Source: Devosia sp. XK-2 (lineage in GTDB: Bacteria; Pseudomonadota; Alphaproteobacteria; Rhizobiales; Devosiaceae). Taken from it: a stretch of DNA of 64,000 nucleotides. Within the stretch, counting starts at the first letter, position 1; each line of letters starts with the position of its first letter. The notes beneath the pieces are model-generated. The model was not told the DNA's origin. It did not search any database and was given only the letters and a program-made list of their open reading frames with translations. Positions 54,421 to 63,508 of this stretch are shown piece after piece. The stretch is taken from the NCBI RefSeq assembly GCF_037113415.1, contig NZ_CP146608.1, positions 1,942,501-2,006,500 on the forward strand, in the 5' to 3' direction. Both the position numbers and the translations under genes were made by a program.

Positions 54421-55653
54421 TTGACGCGACACGTCAGCGATAGTGATAGCGTCCGGCGGCAAAATCGCGGATTGATCCTGAGCGCCTTGCGCTCGGGTGG
54501 ACCGCAGTCGCGCACGGCCCTGGCGGGAATCACCGGCCTGAGCCACGCCAGCGTCACCGCCATCATGCAGGACCTGCTATCCCAGCGCGTTGTTGAAGAA
54601 TTGACGGGTACGGAGCGCGCTGATGGACGGGTGCGCGGCCGCCCGGCCACCCTGGTCGGCTTTCGCCGGAGGGCGGCCTATGTCGCGTTGTTTGAAATTG
54701 ACGTGAACCGGCTTCGCGCCTCGCTCGTCGATTATTCCGGCGTGCTGGTTGACCGCATAGAAACCGGGGTAACGCCGAGAACCTTTATCGAGACATCGCC
54801 GACCGATTTTCTCGCCACCTATCTTGAAAGCCTGCGTCAGCGCACACCCGAGGCTGCCGGCGCGCTCATGCGGATCGCTATCAGCGTGCAAGGTATCCTG
54901 GATCGGGACGGAAGCGGCTTGAAATGGTCGCCCATTGCCAATCTGGCGGGCACGTCTTTCGCAAGCGACCTGGCCCGGATGTCAGGCCTGCCGGTGACCA
55001 TCCACAAGCGCGGCCGCCTTCTGGCCGAGGGCACGCGCTGGCTGGACCCGCAATTGCACGATACCAGCGTTGCAACCGTCTTCGTGGGTTCTACCGTTGC
55101 CATGGGCCTCAGCCTGCATGGGCAGATGTCCGGGCGCGGCGAAGACGGGTCCACCGAGTTCGGCCACATGAATCATGTGCCCAATGGCGCCCTGTGTCGG
55201 TGCGGCATGCGCGGATGTATCGAAGCTTATGCCTCCGATTACGGCATTTTGCGCACCAGCTACTCGGTTCCCGAAACGACACCCCCTGCCCCGGCAGTCC
55301 CGGCCCAGCAGTTCGAAACGCTGGTGCAGCGGGCCGAAGCAGGAGAACGCGCGGTCACCCATGGCTTCAACCTGGCCGGACGCGCCATCGGCTACGGATT
55401 GAGCCGCATGCTGGCAATGTTCGACCCCACCCATATTCTGATCGTCGGCCCGGGTGCGCGGGCGATTGATCTTTTTCGCCCGGAGATTGAAGCAGCCCTG
55501 TCAGCCTCGCTGATCTGCAAGATCAATGGCATGCCCACCATCCTTGCACATCCCGACGAACGAGAGCCCATATTCCGGGGTCTGCAAATGAAGACTCTGT
55601 CAGCGCTTGATCAAGCCGAAATTGCCGCATTGGAAGCCGGCAAGCGTCTCTAA
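54421..55653 (+). CDS. ROK-family transcriptional regulator (XylR/Mlc type)
   Basis: A 410-residue repressor with an N-terminal MarR-like helix-turn-helix (QSRTALAGITGLSHASVTAIMQDLL split around residues 31-57) and a C-terminal sugar-kinase-like ROK domain. The zinc motif CRCGMRGCIEAYAS at about residues 260-273 matches the ROK consensus CxCGxxGCxE. EFGHMNHVPNG precedes it. Start is TTG 54421 with GGGGGGAAGG upstream; the frame is open further back only as antisense to xylF. It is divergent from xylFHG and probably binds the two palindromic sites between them. Confidence 0.92.
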   Translation: MTRHVSDSDSVRRQNRGLILSALRSGGPQSRTALAGITGLSHASVTAIMQDLLSQRVVEELTGTERADGRVRGRPATLVGFRRRAAYVALFEIDVNRLRASLVDYSGVLVDRIETGVTPRTFIETSPTDFLATYLESLRQRTPEAAGALMRIAISVQGILDRDGSGLKWSPIANLAGTSFASDLARMSGLPVTIHKRGRLLAEGTRWLDPQLHDTSVATVFVGSTVAMGLSLHGQMSGRGEDGSTEFGHMNHVPNGALCRCGMRGCIEAYASDYGILRTSYSVPETTPPAPAVPAQQFETLVQRAEAGERAVTHGFNLAGRAIGYGLSRMLAMFDPTHILIVGPGARAIDLFRPEIEAALSASLICKINGMPTILAHPDEREPIFRGLQMKTLSALDQAEIAALEAGKRL

Positions 55654-55808
55654 ATCAACGCCAACAGCAAAAAACGCATAGCAGCACCTCAGCCAGCCTG
55701 ATTGCTGCCGCGAAGAGATTGTTCTTCACTGGCGCCAATTAACCACCAATCCATGTGGCTGCCATGTTTTTGCAATAGTGATATTGTCGTTACATTTTTA
55801 TTAAGCAC

Positions 55809-55828
55809 TATGCGGCCGCAACCGCATA
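55809..55828. promoter_or_regulatory. Inverted repeat in the manC 5' region
   Basis: TATGCGG and CCGCATA form a 7-bp stem around CCGCAA, 20 bases before the manC start. It could be an operator or an mRNA hairpin near the ribosome-binding site. The remaining gap back to 55654 is AT-rich and suits a promoter, but no box is convincing. Confidence 0.4.
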
Positions 55829-55847
55829 AACAATCAGGGCAGCGATA

Positions 55848-57275
55848 GTGAGCAAGAAGATAATTCCCGTCATTCTGGCAGGCGGTCAGGGAACGCGGCT
55901 CTGGCCTATGTCTCGCGCCGCCCGGCCCAAGCAGTTTCTGCCGCTCATGGGCCCGACCAGCCTGTTTCAGAACACCCTGAAGCGGGTCCACAATCCAAAG
56001 CTTTACGCGCCGCCCATCGTTGTCACCAACGCCGAATATCGCTTCATCGTGGCCGAGCAGGCCGCCGAGGCCGAAATCGCGCTGACCAGCATTCTGCTCG
56101 AGCCGATGGCCCGGAACACTGCGCTGGCAATTGCAGCGGCTGCTCTGCATGCCCAGCAGCGCTATGGCGAAGATGCCATTCTGCACATATTGCCCTCCGA
56201 TCATGAGGTCGGCGTCGACGAAGGATATTGGCTATCCGTCTCGCAGGCCAGGGATGCAGCGGAAGCCGGTCAATTGGTCACTTTTGGCATTACCCCCACC
56301 CATCCCGAAACCGGCTTTGGCTACATCAAGTCCGAGGCCCGTATCGGCGATGGCGCGCAGCCTGTGCAGAGCTTCATCGAAAAACCGGACCTGCAGGGTG
56401 CCACCGAAATGCTCGTTGAAGGCGGGTACTTCTGGAATTCGGGCATGTTCATCATCGGAGCTGATACCTTCCTCGGCGAATGCCAGAAACTGGCGCCCGA
56501 TACTTTGCGGGCCGCCAGCGACGCCCTTGCTCGTGCGAAGGAAGACCTGGACTTTATCCGGCTCGATGAAGCGGCCTTTTCGACCGCTCCAAGCATTTCT
56601 GTCGACTATGCCATTTTCGAAAAGACCGACAAGGCCGCCGTCGTGGCCGTCGATTTCGCATGGTCGGACCTGGGGAGCTGGGATGCCGTTTGGAAGTCGG
56701 CGCAGCGCGACACCTCCGGCAATGTGACCCAGGGGGCTGTGACGCTCGACAGCGTTTCAGGATCCCTGGTGATCACCGACCATGCCCATGTCGCGGTGAA
56801 CGGCGTCGAGGACGTTGCCGTCATCGCGACCAATGACGCGATCTATGTGGGCCGGTTGTCGGGCGCCCAAAAGGTCGGCGACATGGTCAAGCGCATGCGC
56901 GCCGATATCCAGACGGCCGCCCTGACGGAAGTTCATCGCACGGCCTATCGTCCCTGGGGCGGCTACTCCTCCGTGCTCAATGGGGACCGGTTCCAGGTCA
57001 AACGCCTCTTCGTCAAACCTGGCAAAAAGCTAAGCCTGCAAAAGCACCATCATCGCGCCGAGCATTGGGTCGTCGTACGCGGCACGGCCGAGGTCACCGT
57101 TGATGGCTCGATAAGCGTGCTCACGGAGAACCAGTCCATATACCTCCCCCAGGGATGCGTGCATCGCCTCGCCAATCCGGGCAAGATCGAGCTCGAGCTG
57201 ATCGAGGTCCAGACCGGCTCTTATCTGGGCGAGGATGACATCATCCGCATAGAAGACGAATTCGGGCGCCTCTGA
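55848..57275 (+). CDS. manC: Mannose-1-phosphate guanylyltransferase / mannose-6-phosphate isomerase
   Basis: The 475-residue bifunctional enzyme makes GDP-mannose, the donor for mannose- or fucose-containing surface glycans. The nucleotidyltransferase domain begins IPVILAGGQGTRLWPMSRAA, with the FIEKPD and GYFWNSGMFIIGADTF motifs mid-way. The C-terminal cupin isomerase domain carries RPWGGYSSVLNGDRFQVKRL and KLSLQKHHHRAEHWVVVRGT (metal histidines, about 390-410). Translation starts at GTG 55848. It stands alone in the rightward direction and is convergent with cysNC. Confidence 0.96.
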   Translation: MSKKIIPVILAGGQGTRLWPMSRAARPKQFLPLMGPTSLFQNTLKRVHNPKLYAPPIVVTNAEYRFIVAEQAAEAEIALTSILLEPMARNTALAIAAAALHAQQRYGEDAILHILPSDHEVGVDEGYWLSVSQARDAAEAGQLVTFGITPTHPETGFGYIKSEARIGDGAQPVQSFIEKPDLQGATEMLVEGGYFWNSGMFIIGADTFLGECQKLAPDTLRAASDALARAKEDLDFIRLDEAAFSTAPSISVDYAIFEKTDKAAVVAVDFAWSDLGSWDAVWKSAQRDTSGNVTQGAVTLDSVSGSLVITDHAHVAVNGVEDVAVIATNDAIYVGRLSGAQKVGDMVKRMRADIQTAALTEVHRTAYRPWGGYSSVLNGDRFQVKRLFVKPGKKLSLQKHHHRAEHWVVVRGTAEVTVDGSISVLTENQSIYLPQGCVHRLANPGKIELELIEVQTGSYLGEDDIIRIEDEFGRL

Positions 57276-57290
57276 TCGCGCCGAAGAAAA

Positions 57291-57320
57291 CAACAAGGGC
57301 GCCGTCTGGCGCCCTTGTTG
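57291..57320 (-). terminator. Intrinsic terminator of the cysD-cysNC operon
   Basis: A perfect 13-bp stem (CAACAAGGGCGCC and its complement) with a 4-base loop lies between the convergent manC and cysNC genes. On the minus strand it is followed by TTTTCTTC, a good T-tract, so it ends cysNC; on the plus strand it can serve manC. Confidence 0.85.
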
Positions 57321-57326
57321 CTTACC

Positions 57327-59213
57327 TCAAAACTTGAGGAAATCGTGCAATTGGTTCGCGAGTTCATCCGGCTCGGCATCCGCACCATGGAGCACAAGTT
57401 CGGCATTCTCAGGCACTTCGAACGGTGAATCGATACCAGTGAAGTTCTTGATCTCTCCGGCGCGAGCGCGCGCATAGAGCCCCTTGGGATCGCGCGCTTC
57501 GCAAACGTCGAGCGGGGTATCGACATAGACTTCGGTGAAGTCGATGTCCCCGGCAATTTCGCGGGCCAGCCGCCGCTCTTTTTCGAACGGCGAGATGAAC
57601 GATACCAGGACGATCAGGCCGGCATCGGCCATCAGCTTCGCCACCTCGGCCACGCGCCGGATGTTTTCCACGCGCGCCGCTTCGGTAAAGCCGAGATCCT
57701 TGTTCAGCCCATGCCGGACATTGTCGCCGTCCAGAATATAGGCGTGGCGGCCCTCTGCCGTCAGACGCTTCTCGAGAATATTGGCGACCGAGGACTTGCC
57801 CGAACCCGAAAGCCCTGTGAACCAGACGATGCGAGGCACCTGCCCCTTCATCTGTGCGCGAACCTCGCGGTTCACGTCGAAGCTTTGATAAGTCAGATTC
57901 TGGGCGCGCCTGAGGCCGAAATCGATTGTCCCTGCCCCCAATGTGGCATTGGACAGCCGATCCACCAGAATGAAACCGCCGGTCAGACCATTGACCGCGT
58001 AGGGGTCGAAGGCGATCGGCTTGTCGGTCGCGATAGTGACCGTGGCGACCTCGTTGAGGTCGATCTTGGTGGCCGCAGTTTGCTCCAGCGTATTCACATT
58101 GGTGCGGAACTTTAGATCGGTAATCGTTGCCGGCACCGTCTGCGTGCCGATCTTGAGCAGATAGGACCGGCCCGGATAGGCCGGTTCCTCGTTCATCCAG
58201 ACCAGCCTGGCCTGCACCTGGTTGGAAAAGTCCGGCGCCTGCCCGGAATGTGACAGCATATCGCCGCGCGAAATATCGACCTCACGGTCCAGCACCAGCG
58301 TCACCGCCTGCCCCGCAATTGCCCGGCTGAGGTCGCCATCCATGGTCACGATACGGCTGACGACAGCCGGTTTGCGCGACGAAGCGATCAGCACCTCATC
58401 GCCAACCGATACCGCGCCCGACGCCACCGTCCCCGAGAACCCGCGAAAATCCAGGTTCGGTCGATTAACCCACTGTACTGGAAAGCGGAATGGCTGCGCC
58501 GTACGATCCTCGGAAACCTCGATCGTCTCGAGATAAGGGACCAGCGCCTCGCCATCATACCATGGCGTATTCTCGCTCGGGCGCAGAATATTGTCGCCTC
58601 TGAGCGCCGATACCGGCACCGCCGCCAGCGTCTTGAAGCCCAGGGGTTCGGCAAAGGCCCGATATTCGGCCACAATGCGCTCGAAGGCCTCCTGGTCATA
58701 ATCGACCAGGTCGATCTTGTTGACCACAAGCACCACATGCTTCACCCCGATCAATGACAGGATAAAGCTGTGCCGCCTGGTCTGCGTCAGCACGCCCTTG
58801 CGCGCATCGATAAGCACCAGCGCCAGCTCGGCATTGGATGCGCCGGTGGCCATGTTGCGGGTATATTGTTCGTGGCCGGGCGTATCGGCGACGATGAACT
58901 TGCGCTTGTCGGTGGAGAAGAACCGATAGGCCACATCGATGGTGATGCCCTGCTCGCGCTCGGCCACAAGGCCGTCTACGAGCAATGAGAAATCGATCCC
59001 CTCCTCACCAACCGTGCGGTTATGGCTTTCCTTTTTGAGGCTCGCCAGCTGATCGTCCAGGATCAACTGGCTGTCATAGAGCAACCGCCCGATCAGCGTG
59101 GACTTGCCGTCGTCCACGCTACCGCAGGTGAGAAAGCGCAGGAGTGACTTGTCCGTTTGCTGGGCAAGCCAGAGGTCGAGATTGTTGTCGGCCGTAGCAG
59201 GAATTGCGGACAT
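57327..59213 (-). CDS. cysNC: Bifunctional sulfate adenylyltransferase subunit 1 / adenylylsulfate kinase (CysN-CysC, NodQ-like)
   Basis: The 628-residue protein makes APS with CysD (GTP-driven CysN part) and phosphorylates it to PAPS (CysC part). CysN: G1 LRFLTCGSVDDGKSTLIGRL at about residue 25, DTPGHEQYTRNMATGAS at about 110, VVNKIDLVDY at about 162. CysC begins near residue 450 with IVWFTGLSGSGKSSVANILE, followed by ILDGDNVRHGLNKDLGF. The fusion is the NodQ arrangement of rhizobia. It starts 3 bases after cysD stops. No sulfite- or PAPS-reductase gene is in view. Confidence 0.96.
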   Translation of the reverse strand: MSAIPATADNNLDLWLAQQTDKSLLRFLTCGSVDDGKSTLIGRLLYDSQLILDDQLASLKKESHNRTVGEEGIDFSLLVDGLVAEREQGITIDVAYRFFSTDKRKFIVADTPGHEQYTRNMATGASNAELALVLIDARKGVLTQTRRHSFILSLIGVKHVVLVVNKIDLVDYDQEAFERIVAEYRAFAEPLGFKTLAAVPVSALRGDNILRPSENTPWYDGEALVPYLETIEVSEDRTAQPFRFPVQWVNRPNLDFRGFSGTVASGAVSVGDEVLIASSRKPAVVSRIVTMDGDLSRAIAGQAVTLVLDREVDISRGDMLSHSGQAPDFSNQVQARLVWMNEEPAYPGRSYLLKIGTQTVPATITDLKFRTNVNTLEQTAATKIDLNEVATVTIATDKPIAFDPYAVNGLTGGFILVDRLSNATLGAGTIDFGLRRAQNLTYQSFDVNREVRAQMKGQVPRIVWFTGLSGSGKSSVANILEKRLTAEGRHAYILDGDNVRHGLNKDLGFTEAARVENIRRVAEVAKLMADAGLIVLVSFISPFEKERRLAREIAGDIDFTEVYVDTPLDVCEARDPKGLYARARAGEIKNFTGIDSPFEVPENAELVLHGADAEPDELANQLHDFLKF

Positions 59214-59216
59214 GGC

Positions 59217-60191
59217 TCAGAAATACCCTTCCTGCTTCTTCTTCTCCATCGACCCCACGCTATCGCTGTCGATGAGCCGGCCTTCCCGCTCGGATGTCCG
59301 GCTGGCCTGCATTTCCATGATGATCGAGGGCAGATCGCCGGCATCGGAGCGGATCGCCCCGGTGAGCGGATAACAGCCCAAAGTGCGAAATCGCACCATT
59401 TCCTCGCGCGGCGTCTCACCCGGCTGCAGCGGCAGGCGGTCGTCATCCACCATGATCAGGGTACCGGAGCGCTCAACCACCGGTCTGCGCTTTGCAAAAT
59501 AGAGCGGCACAATGGGGATTTGCTCCGAATAGATATAGGTCCACACGTCGAGCTCGGTCCAGTTCGAGATCGGGAACACCCGCATGCTCTCGCCCGGGTT
59601 CAGCCGCGTGTTGAACGTGCGCCACAGTTCGGGACGCTGGTTTTTCGGGTCCCAGGCATGGCTGGCATTGCGATGCGAGAACACCCGCTCCTTGGCACGC
59701 GACTTCTCTTCATCGCGCCGCGCCCCGCCGATTGCGGCGTCATATTGCCCCGCGGTCAAAGCCTGCCGCAGCGCGGCTGTCTTCATAATATCGGTATAGC
59801 GCGACGAACCGTGGTCGAACGGATTGATGCCGTCCCGCACACCGTCGGCATTGGTGTGGGTGATCAGGTCGAAGCCATATTCCTCCGCCGTCCGGTCGCG
59901 AAAGGCGATCATCTCGCGGAACTTGAATGTCGTATCGACATGCAGCAGCGGAAACGGAATTTTGCTCGGAAAGAACGCCTTGCGCGCCAGATGCAGCAGC
60001 ACGCTCGAATCCTTGCCGATCGAATACATCATGACCGGCCGCTCAAAACTGGCAGCCACTTCCCGCAGGATTTCGATGCTTTCGGCCTCCAGGGCCTGCA
60101 AATGCGTCAGTCGATTCTGGTCCAAGAGACATTCCCGAAACTGGTGCCCAAGCATCTGGGCTTCAGCCCGTTTCGTACCCCCCGCTGCCAT
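59217..60191 (-). CDS. cysD: Sulfate adenylyltransferase subunit 2
   Basis: The 324-residue catalytic subunit (ATP-sulfurylase of the PP-loop family) forms APS from ATP and sulfate. Motifs are [20 protein letters not shown] at about residue 52 (PP-loop SxGKDS), [40 protein letters not shown] at about 160, and the late [15 protein letters not shown] 60191 gives a dozen extra residues relative to related proteins; ATG 60155 is an alternative. It is the first gene of the cysD-cysNC pair. Confidence 0.95.
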   Translation of the reverse strand: MAAGGTKRAEAQMLGHQFRECLLDQNRLTHLQALEAESIEILREVAASFERPVMMYSIGKDSSVLLHLARKAFFPSKIPFPLLHVDTTFKFREMIAFRDRTAEEYGFDLITHTNADGVRDGINPFDHGSSRYTDIMKTAALRQALTAGQYDAAIGGARRDEEKSRAKERVFSHRNASHAWDPKNQRPELWRTFNTRLNPGESMRVFPISNWTELDVWTYIYSEQIPIVPLYFAKRRPVVERSGTLIMVDDDRLPLQPGETPREEMVRFRTLGCYPLTGAIRSDAGDLPSIIMEMQASRTSEREGRLIDSDSVGSMEKKKQEGYF

Positions 60192-60435
60192 ATGCCATCA
60201 AGTCAAAAACGGCTGCAAAACCGGGGGTTAGAGGGCCCTGGGGCAAATTTATGCCCCAACCCGGCGGGCCGTATGACAGCCCACCCAGCCCAGCCAAAAC
60301 GCCGCATCAGCCGGTGCGCGTCAGCCACAATCGGCAGAAAAAAAGTTCCTCGCCCCTGCCGCTCAATGCGGAGACCGGCAATGCGCAATTGCCTGTTGTG
60401 TGCCGGGCCCACTCGATGATAAACGGCTCCCCATT

Positions 60436-60511
<76 letters not shown>

Positions 60512-60694
60512 GCCCGACATAGAGGAACTACCTGGGCCATGCCACGCGCATTGGCGCGATGGTATCGCCTGGCCTCTCGCATGAGCCGCGGCCAGCACTA
60601 GATCAAATGATCATATTGTCGGGTGCCTGGTGGCGATGGCACGCTATTCCATTCAAGAGAGCCACAATAGCTGGCCTCAGGGAGTAACCGCGTG

Positions 60695-60844
60695 ATGGAA
60701 TCCAGGTTGCACGCTCCCGCCAAAGCGAGAGTCGGCGCCAAGCAAAGACAGCGTTCCAAAGGGCGCTGGATTGTGCTGCTTGCGGCCTGTTCATGGGCGC
60801 TTTTTCTGTTGATCGGATACCTGATCTGGCTGCTTCTTTTCTAG
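60695..60844 (+). CDS. Small basic single-pass membrane protein (49 aa)
   Basis: An untracked small gene: a strongly basic head (AKARVGAKQRQRSKGR, about residues 9-24) is followed by one long membrane helix (WIVLLAACSWALFLLIGYLI) that runs to the C-terminus. The positive-inside rule would keep the head in the cytoplasm. GGGAG at 60680-60684 is about 10 bases before the ATG. It lies between tRNA-Thr and the polysaccharide co-polymerase gene. Function unknown. Confidence 0.6.
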   Translation: MESRLHAPAKARVGAKQRQRSKGRWIVLLAACSWALFLLIGYLIWLLLF

Positions 60845-61306
60845 GCGGCAGACCCTGCCCTGACGCGTCGCCGTCCTGACGGCCGATCAATTTAACCGTA
60901 GTTACATCGAGCTACACAATTGATGGAAACATGATTTGATTCATGGCACATTGTCGCTGCGCCATCCTCGGCGTCCCATTGGTCTATCACGTCTTGATTT
61001 TCATTATCTGAGCTCTCCCGTCACACATTAGGACGTGATAGCACCCTCGAATGGGAAGCACTCACTGCTCATAACCCAAAACAACATTATGATCCGCCTC
61101 TTGCGACCAAACTCTGGCCCCTTTGACGGCGGATTTGTCATGCGCTCCGCGTGGCGCAGGACCTGCGCCCGCGATAGGCAAATGGGTCGCACAAGCCCAC
61201 CCTAAATTGTGAAGTATATAGGTTTGCTCTTGCCTGCGCCGCCCAGGCCCGTAGCAAGAGAAGCCAACACCGAGATCAGCAGCAAAGCCGGGACACGGAA
61301 GCAGTT
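60845..61306. other. Regulatory gap before the Wzz/tyrosine-kinase gene
   Basis: No gene is supported in this 462-base gap. It is noticeably more AT-rich than its surroundings (60891-61105) and holds one perfect 10-bp inverted repeat, described separately. The promoter for the polysaccharide gene downstream is expected here. Confidence 0.45.
60984..61041. promoter_or_regulatory. Perfect 10-bp inverted repeat, 38-base spacer
   Basis: CTATCACGTC (60984-60993) is repeated in inverted form as GACGTGATAG (61032-61041). It may be a pair of binding half-sites brought together by looping or a long-loop RNA hairpin. It lies about 265 bases before the polysaccharide co-polymerase start. Confidence 0.45.
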
Positions 61307-63448
61307 ATGGAAGATAGCGAAATCGATATCCGCAGTATCCTTGGATTGCTACGGCGGCGCCTGACGCTGATCATCGCAACCACGGTGCTGGTCGTGGGTG
61401 CTGCGGCCACAATCGCATTTACACTGACCCCTCTCTATTCCGCCTCCGCGCTGGTGATGGTGGACCCCTCGGCCAAGAACATTCTGGATGACAGCGCCAT
61501 GTCCGGCGCAAGTGCCGCCGCGGACAATGCCAGGATCGACAGCGAAGTCGAACTTGCGCGCTCGGACAATATCCTGATCAAGGTCATTCAGCGCGAGCAA
61601 TTGCTGTCCGATAAGGAATTCGGGGTTTCGATCGGCCTGACCGCTCGCCTGCTCTCCTTCCTCGGCGTGCCGATACCCGATCTGCCGACCGGTGAGGAGG
61701 CCTTGAACCAGTCCCTGGGCAAGCTGCGCAATGCCGTATCCGTGCAAAGGCGCGGACTGACCTATCTCATTTCTATTCAGGTCCGGTCCGAAGACCCGCA
61801 AAAGGCAGCCCGTTTGGCCAATGCCCTGGCAGAAGTCTACATCCAGGACCAGTTGTCTTCGAAAGTTTCCAGTGCCATGGCGTCGCTCTCGGTCATCCAA
61901 AGCCGGCTGGAACAGGCCCGCGGCGCGATCGTGAGCTCGGAAACGTCCTACGATCAGTTCATCGCCGACAATATCGAGGCGATTACGCGCGATAGCGGCC
62001 GTAGTGATCTTGCAAACATGCAAAGCCAGATCGCGGCCCTGGAAGATGCTCGTCAGCAATCCTCATCCCTGGCAAGCTCAGTCCAAAGCGCCATTGCCGA
62101 CAATGATATCAATGCCATCGTCGCCAACCTTCAATCCGACGCCGTAAGCGCACTCGAGGCGCAGCGCGAACGCATCCAGCAGGATCTTTCCGGTCAGTCC
62201 GGCACTGCTGCGGACGTGGATCTGCAAGCCGAGCTTTCTCGCATCGAGCAATCCATTCTGGAAACCGCGAGCAGCGAGGTTTCCGACCTTCAGGACGAAA
62301 TTCAGCAGGCTCAGGATCAGGCAGCAACCCTGCGTCAGACCTTGCGCTCTGAGGTTATCGGATCCGAACTCTCCGCCGACACGCTGACACAGATATTCCA
62401 GTTGCAGCAGAATGCGGAACTGGCCCGCCGGCAATACCAGACATTGTTGTCCAGGGCGCAGGATCTCGAAGCGCAGGCAAATTTGCAGATGGCCGACAGC
62501 CGGATTGCCTCTACTGCGCTCACGCCCAACAATGCGTCCTTCCCCAATACGCGCCTGATTTTGGTTCTGGCGGCCCTGGCTGGCCTTGGCCTTGGTGTGG
62601 CTCTGGCCTTCCTCTATGAAAATCTCATCGGCGGCTTCATCAGCGATGAACAGGTTGCCAATGTTCTCAAGCGGCCCGTCGCGGCCGTGGTGCCACGTCA
62701 GCAAAACAAGGCCGAGTCAAAAAGCCTTGCCGATCTCGTGGTTACCGCGCCCCTGTCGATCTTCGCCGAGGCAATTCGGCGCGCCAGGGCGGCGCTGGAT
62801 CAGGATATCGGTCGGTCCGCCTCCCGAGGCGCTCCAGAGGAGCGCGGCCGGGTTTTGATGGTGACATCGACCAATCCGAACGAGGGCAAGACGACCTTGG
62901 CCCTGGCCATTGCCCGGTCGGCGGCCATGTCCGGACAAGCGGTGCTGCTTATCGATTGCGACCTGCGCAAACCGTCGGTCCACCGCCATCTCAGTGTCGA
63001 GTCCGATACCGGTCTGCAGGAATTGCTCCAGTCCGACGAAGCCGACTTCATGAAGTCATTCCCCAAGATCCTGGTGCGCGACCCGCTCTCCACCGCATCG
63101 ATCATCGTCGGCTCGCGGCGCAGCAACGTGCCCACGGACCAGCTACTGGCCAATCCCAACTTCCAGCGCTTGATCAAGGCGGCCCGACGCTCCTTCGATT
63201 ATATCGTCCTGGACACGCCGCCCGTCGGCCCTGTGGTGGACGGGCTCTATATCTGTCGGCATTCAGACGCGATTGCATATGTGGTGAAATGGGCCAGCAC
63301 CGCGCAAAGTGATGTGAAAAAGAACATTGCAGCTCTCGCCAAAGCGGCAGGGGAGGATACCCCGCTCATGGTCACGCTCAGCCAGCAGGAGCAGTCCCGG
63401 TCCGAATATTATAAGAAATACGGCGGATACTATTCCTACGGCGATTGA
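61307..63448 (+). CDS. Exopolysaccharide co-polymerase with BY-kinase domain (ExoP/GumC-Wzc type)
   Basis: A 713-residue inner-membrane protein that controls chain length and export of surface polysaccharide. The Wzz domain has TM1 at about residues 18-38 (LTLIIATTVLVVGAAATIAF), a long periplasmic coiled-coil (about 180-400) and TM2 near 420-440 (RLILVLAALAGLGLGVALAF). The cytoplasmic tyrosine kinase has Walker A STNPNEGKTTLALAIA at about 522, Walker A' VLLIDCDLRKP at about 546, and a C-terminal tail with six tyrosines (SEYYKKYGGYYSYGD) for autophosphorylation. It probably opens a polysaccharide operon continuing to the right. Confidence 0.94.
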   Translation: MEDSEIDIRSILGLLRRRLTLIIATTVLVVGAAATIAFTLTPLYSASALVMVDPSAKNILDDSAMSGASAAADNARIDSEVELARSDNILIKVIQREQLLSDKEFGVSIGLTARLLSFLGVPIPDLPTGEEALNQSLGKLRNAVSVQRRGLTYLISIQVRSEDPQKAARLANALAEVYIQDQLSSKVSSAMASLSVIQSRLEQARGAIVSSETSYDQFIADNIEAITRDSGRSDLANMQSQIAALEDARQQSSSLASSVQSAIADNDINAIVANLQSDAVSALEAQRERIQQDLSGQSGTAADVDLQAELSRIEQSILETASSEVSDLQDEIQQAQDQAATLRQTLRSEVIGSELSADTLTQIFQLQQNAELARRQYQTLLSRAQDLEAQANLQMADSRIASTALTPNNASFPNTRLILVLAALAGLGLGVALAFLYENLIGGFISDEQVANVLKRPVAAVVPRQQNKAESKSLADLVVTAPLSIFAEAIRRARAALDQDIGRSASRGAPEERGRVLMVTSTNPNEGKTTLALAIARSAAMSGQAVLLIDCDLRKPSVHRHLSVESDTGLQELLQSDEADFMKSFPKILVRDPLSTASIIVGSRRSNVPTDQLLANPNFQRLIKAARRSFDYIVLDTPPVGPVVDGLYICRHSDAIAYVVKWASTAQSDVKKNIAALAKAAGEDTPLMVTLSQQEQSRSEYYKKYGGYYSYGD

Positions 63449-63508
63449 TCGCTCAAACTATCGCCAGCGCGATCTGCACCTAACGAATCCGGGCCCGACT
63501 GAAAAAAC

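Noticed and set aside
53116..55653. An 845-codon frame suggesting a giant ROK protein
   Set aside because: Its first 435 codons are antisense to xylF; a TTG with a strong ribosome-binding site gives a normal ROK protein.
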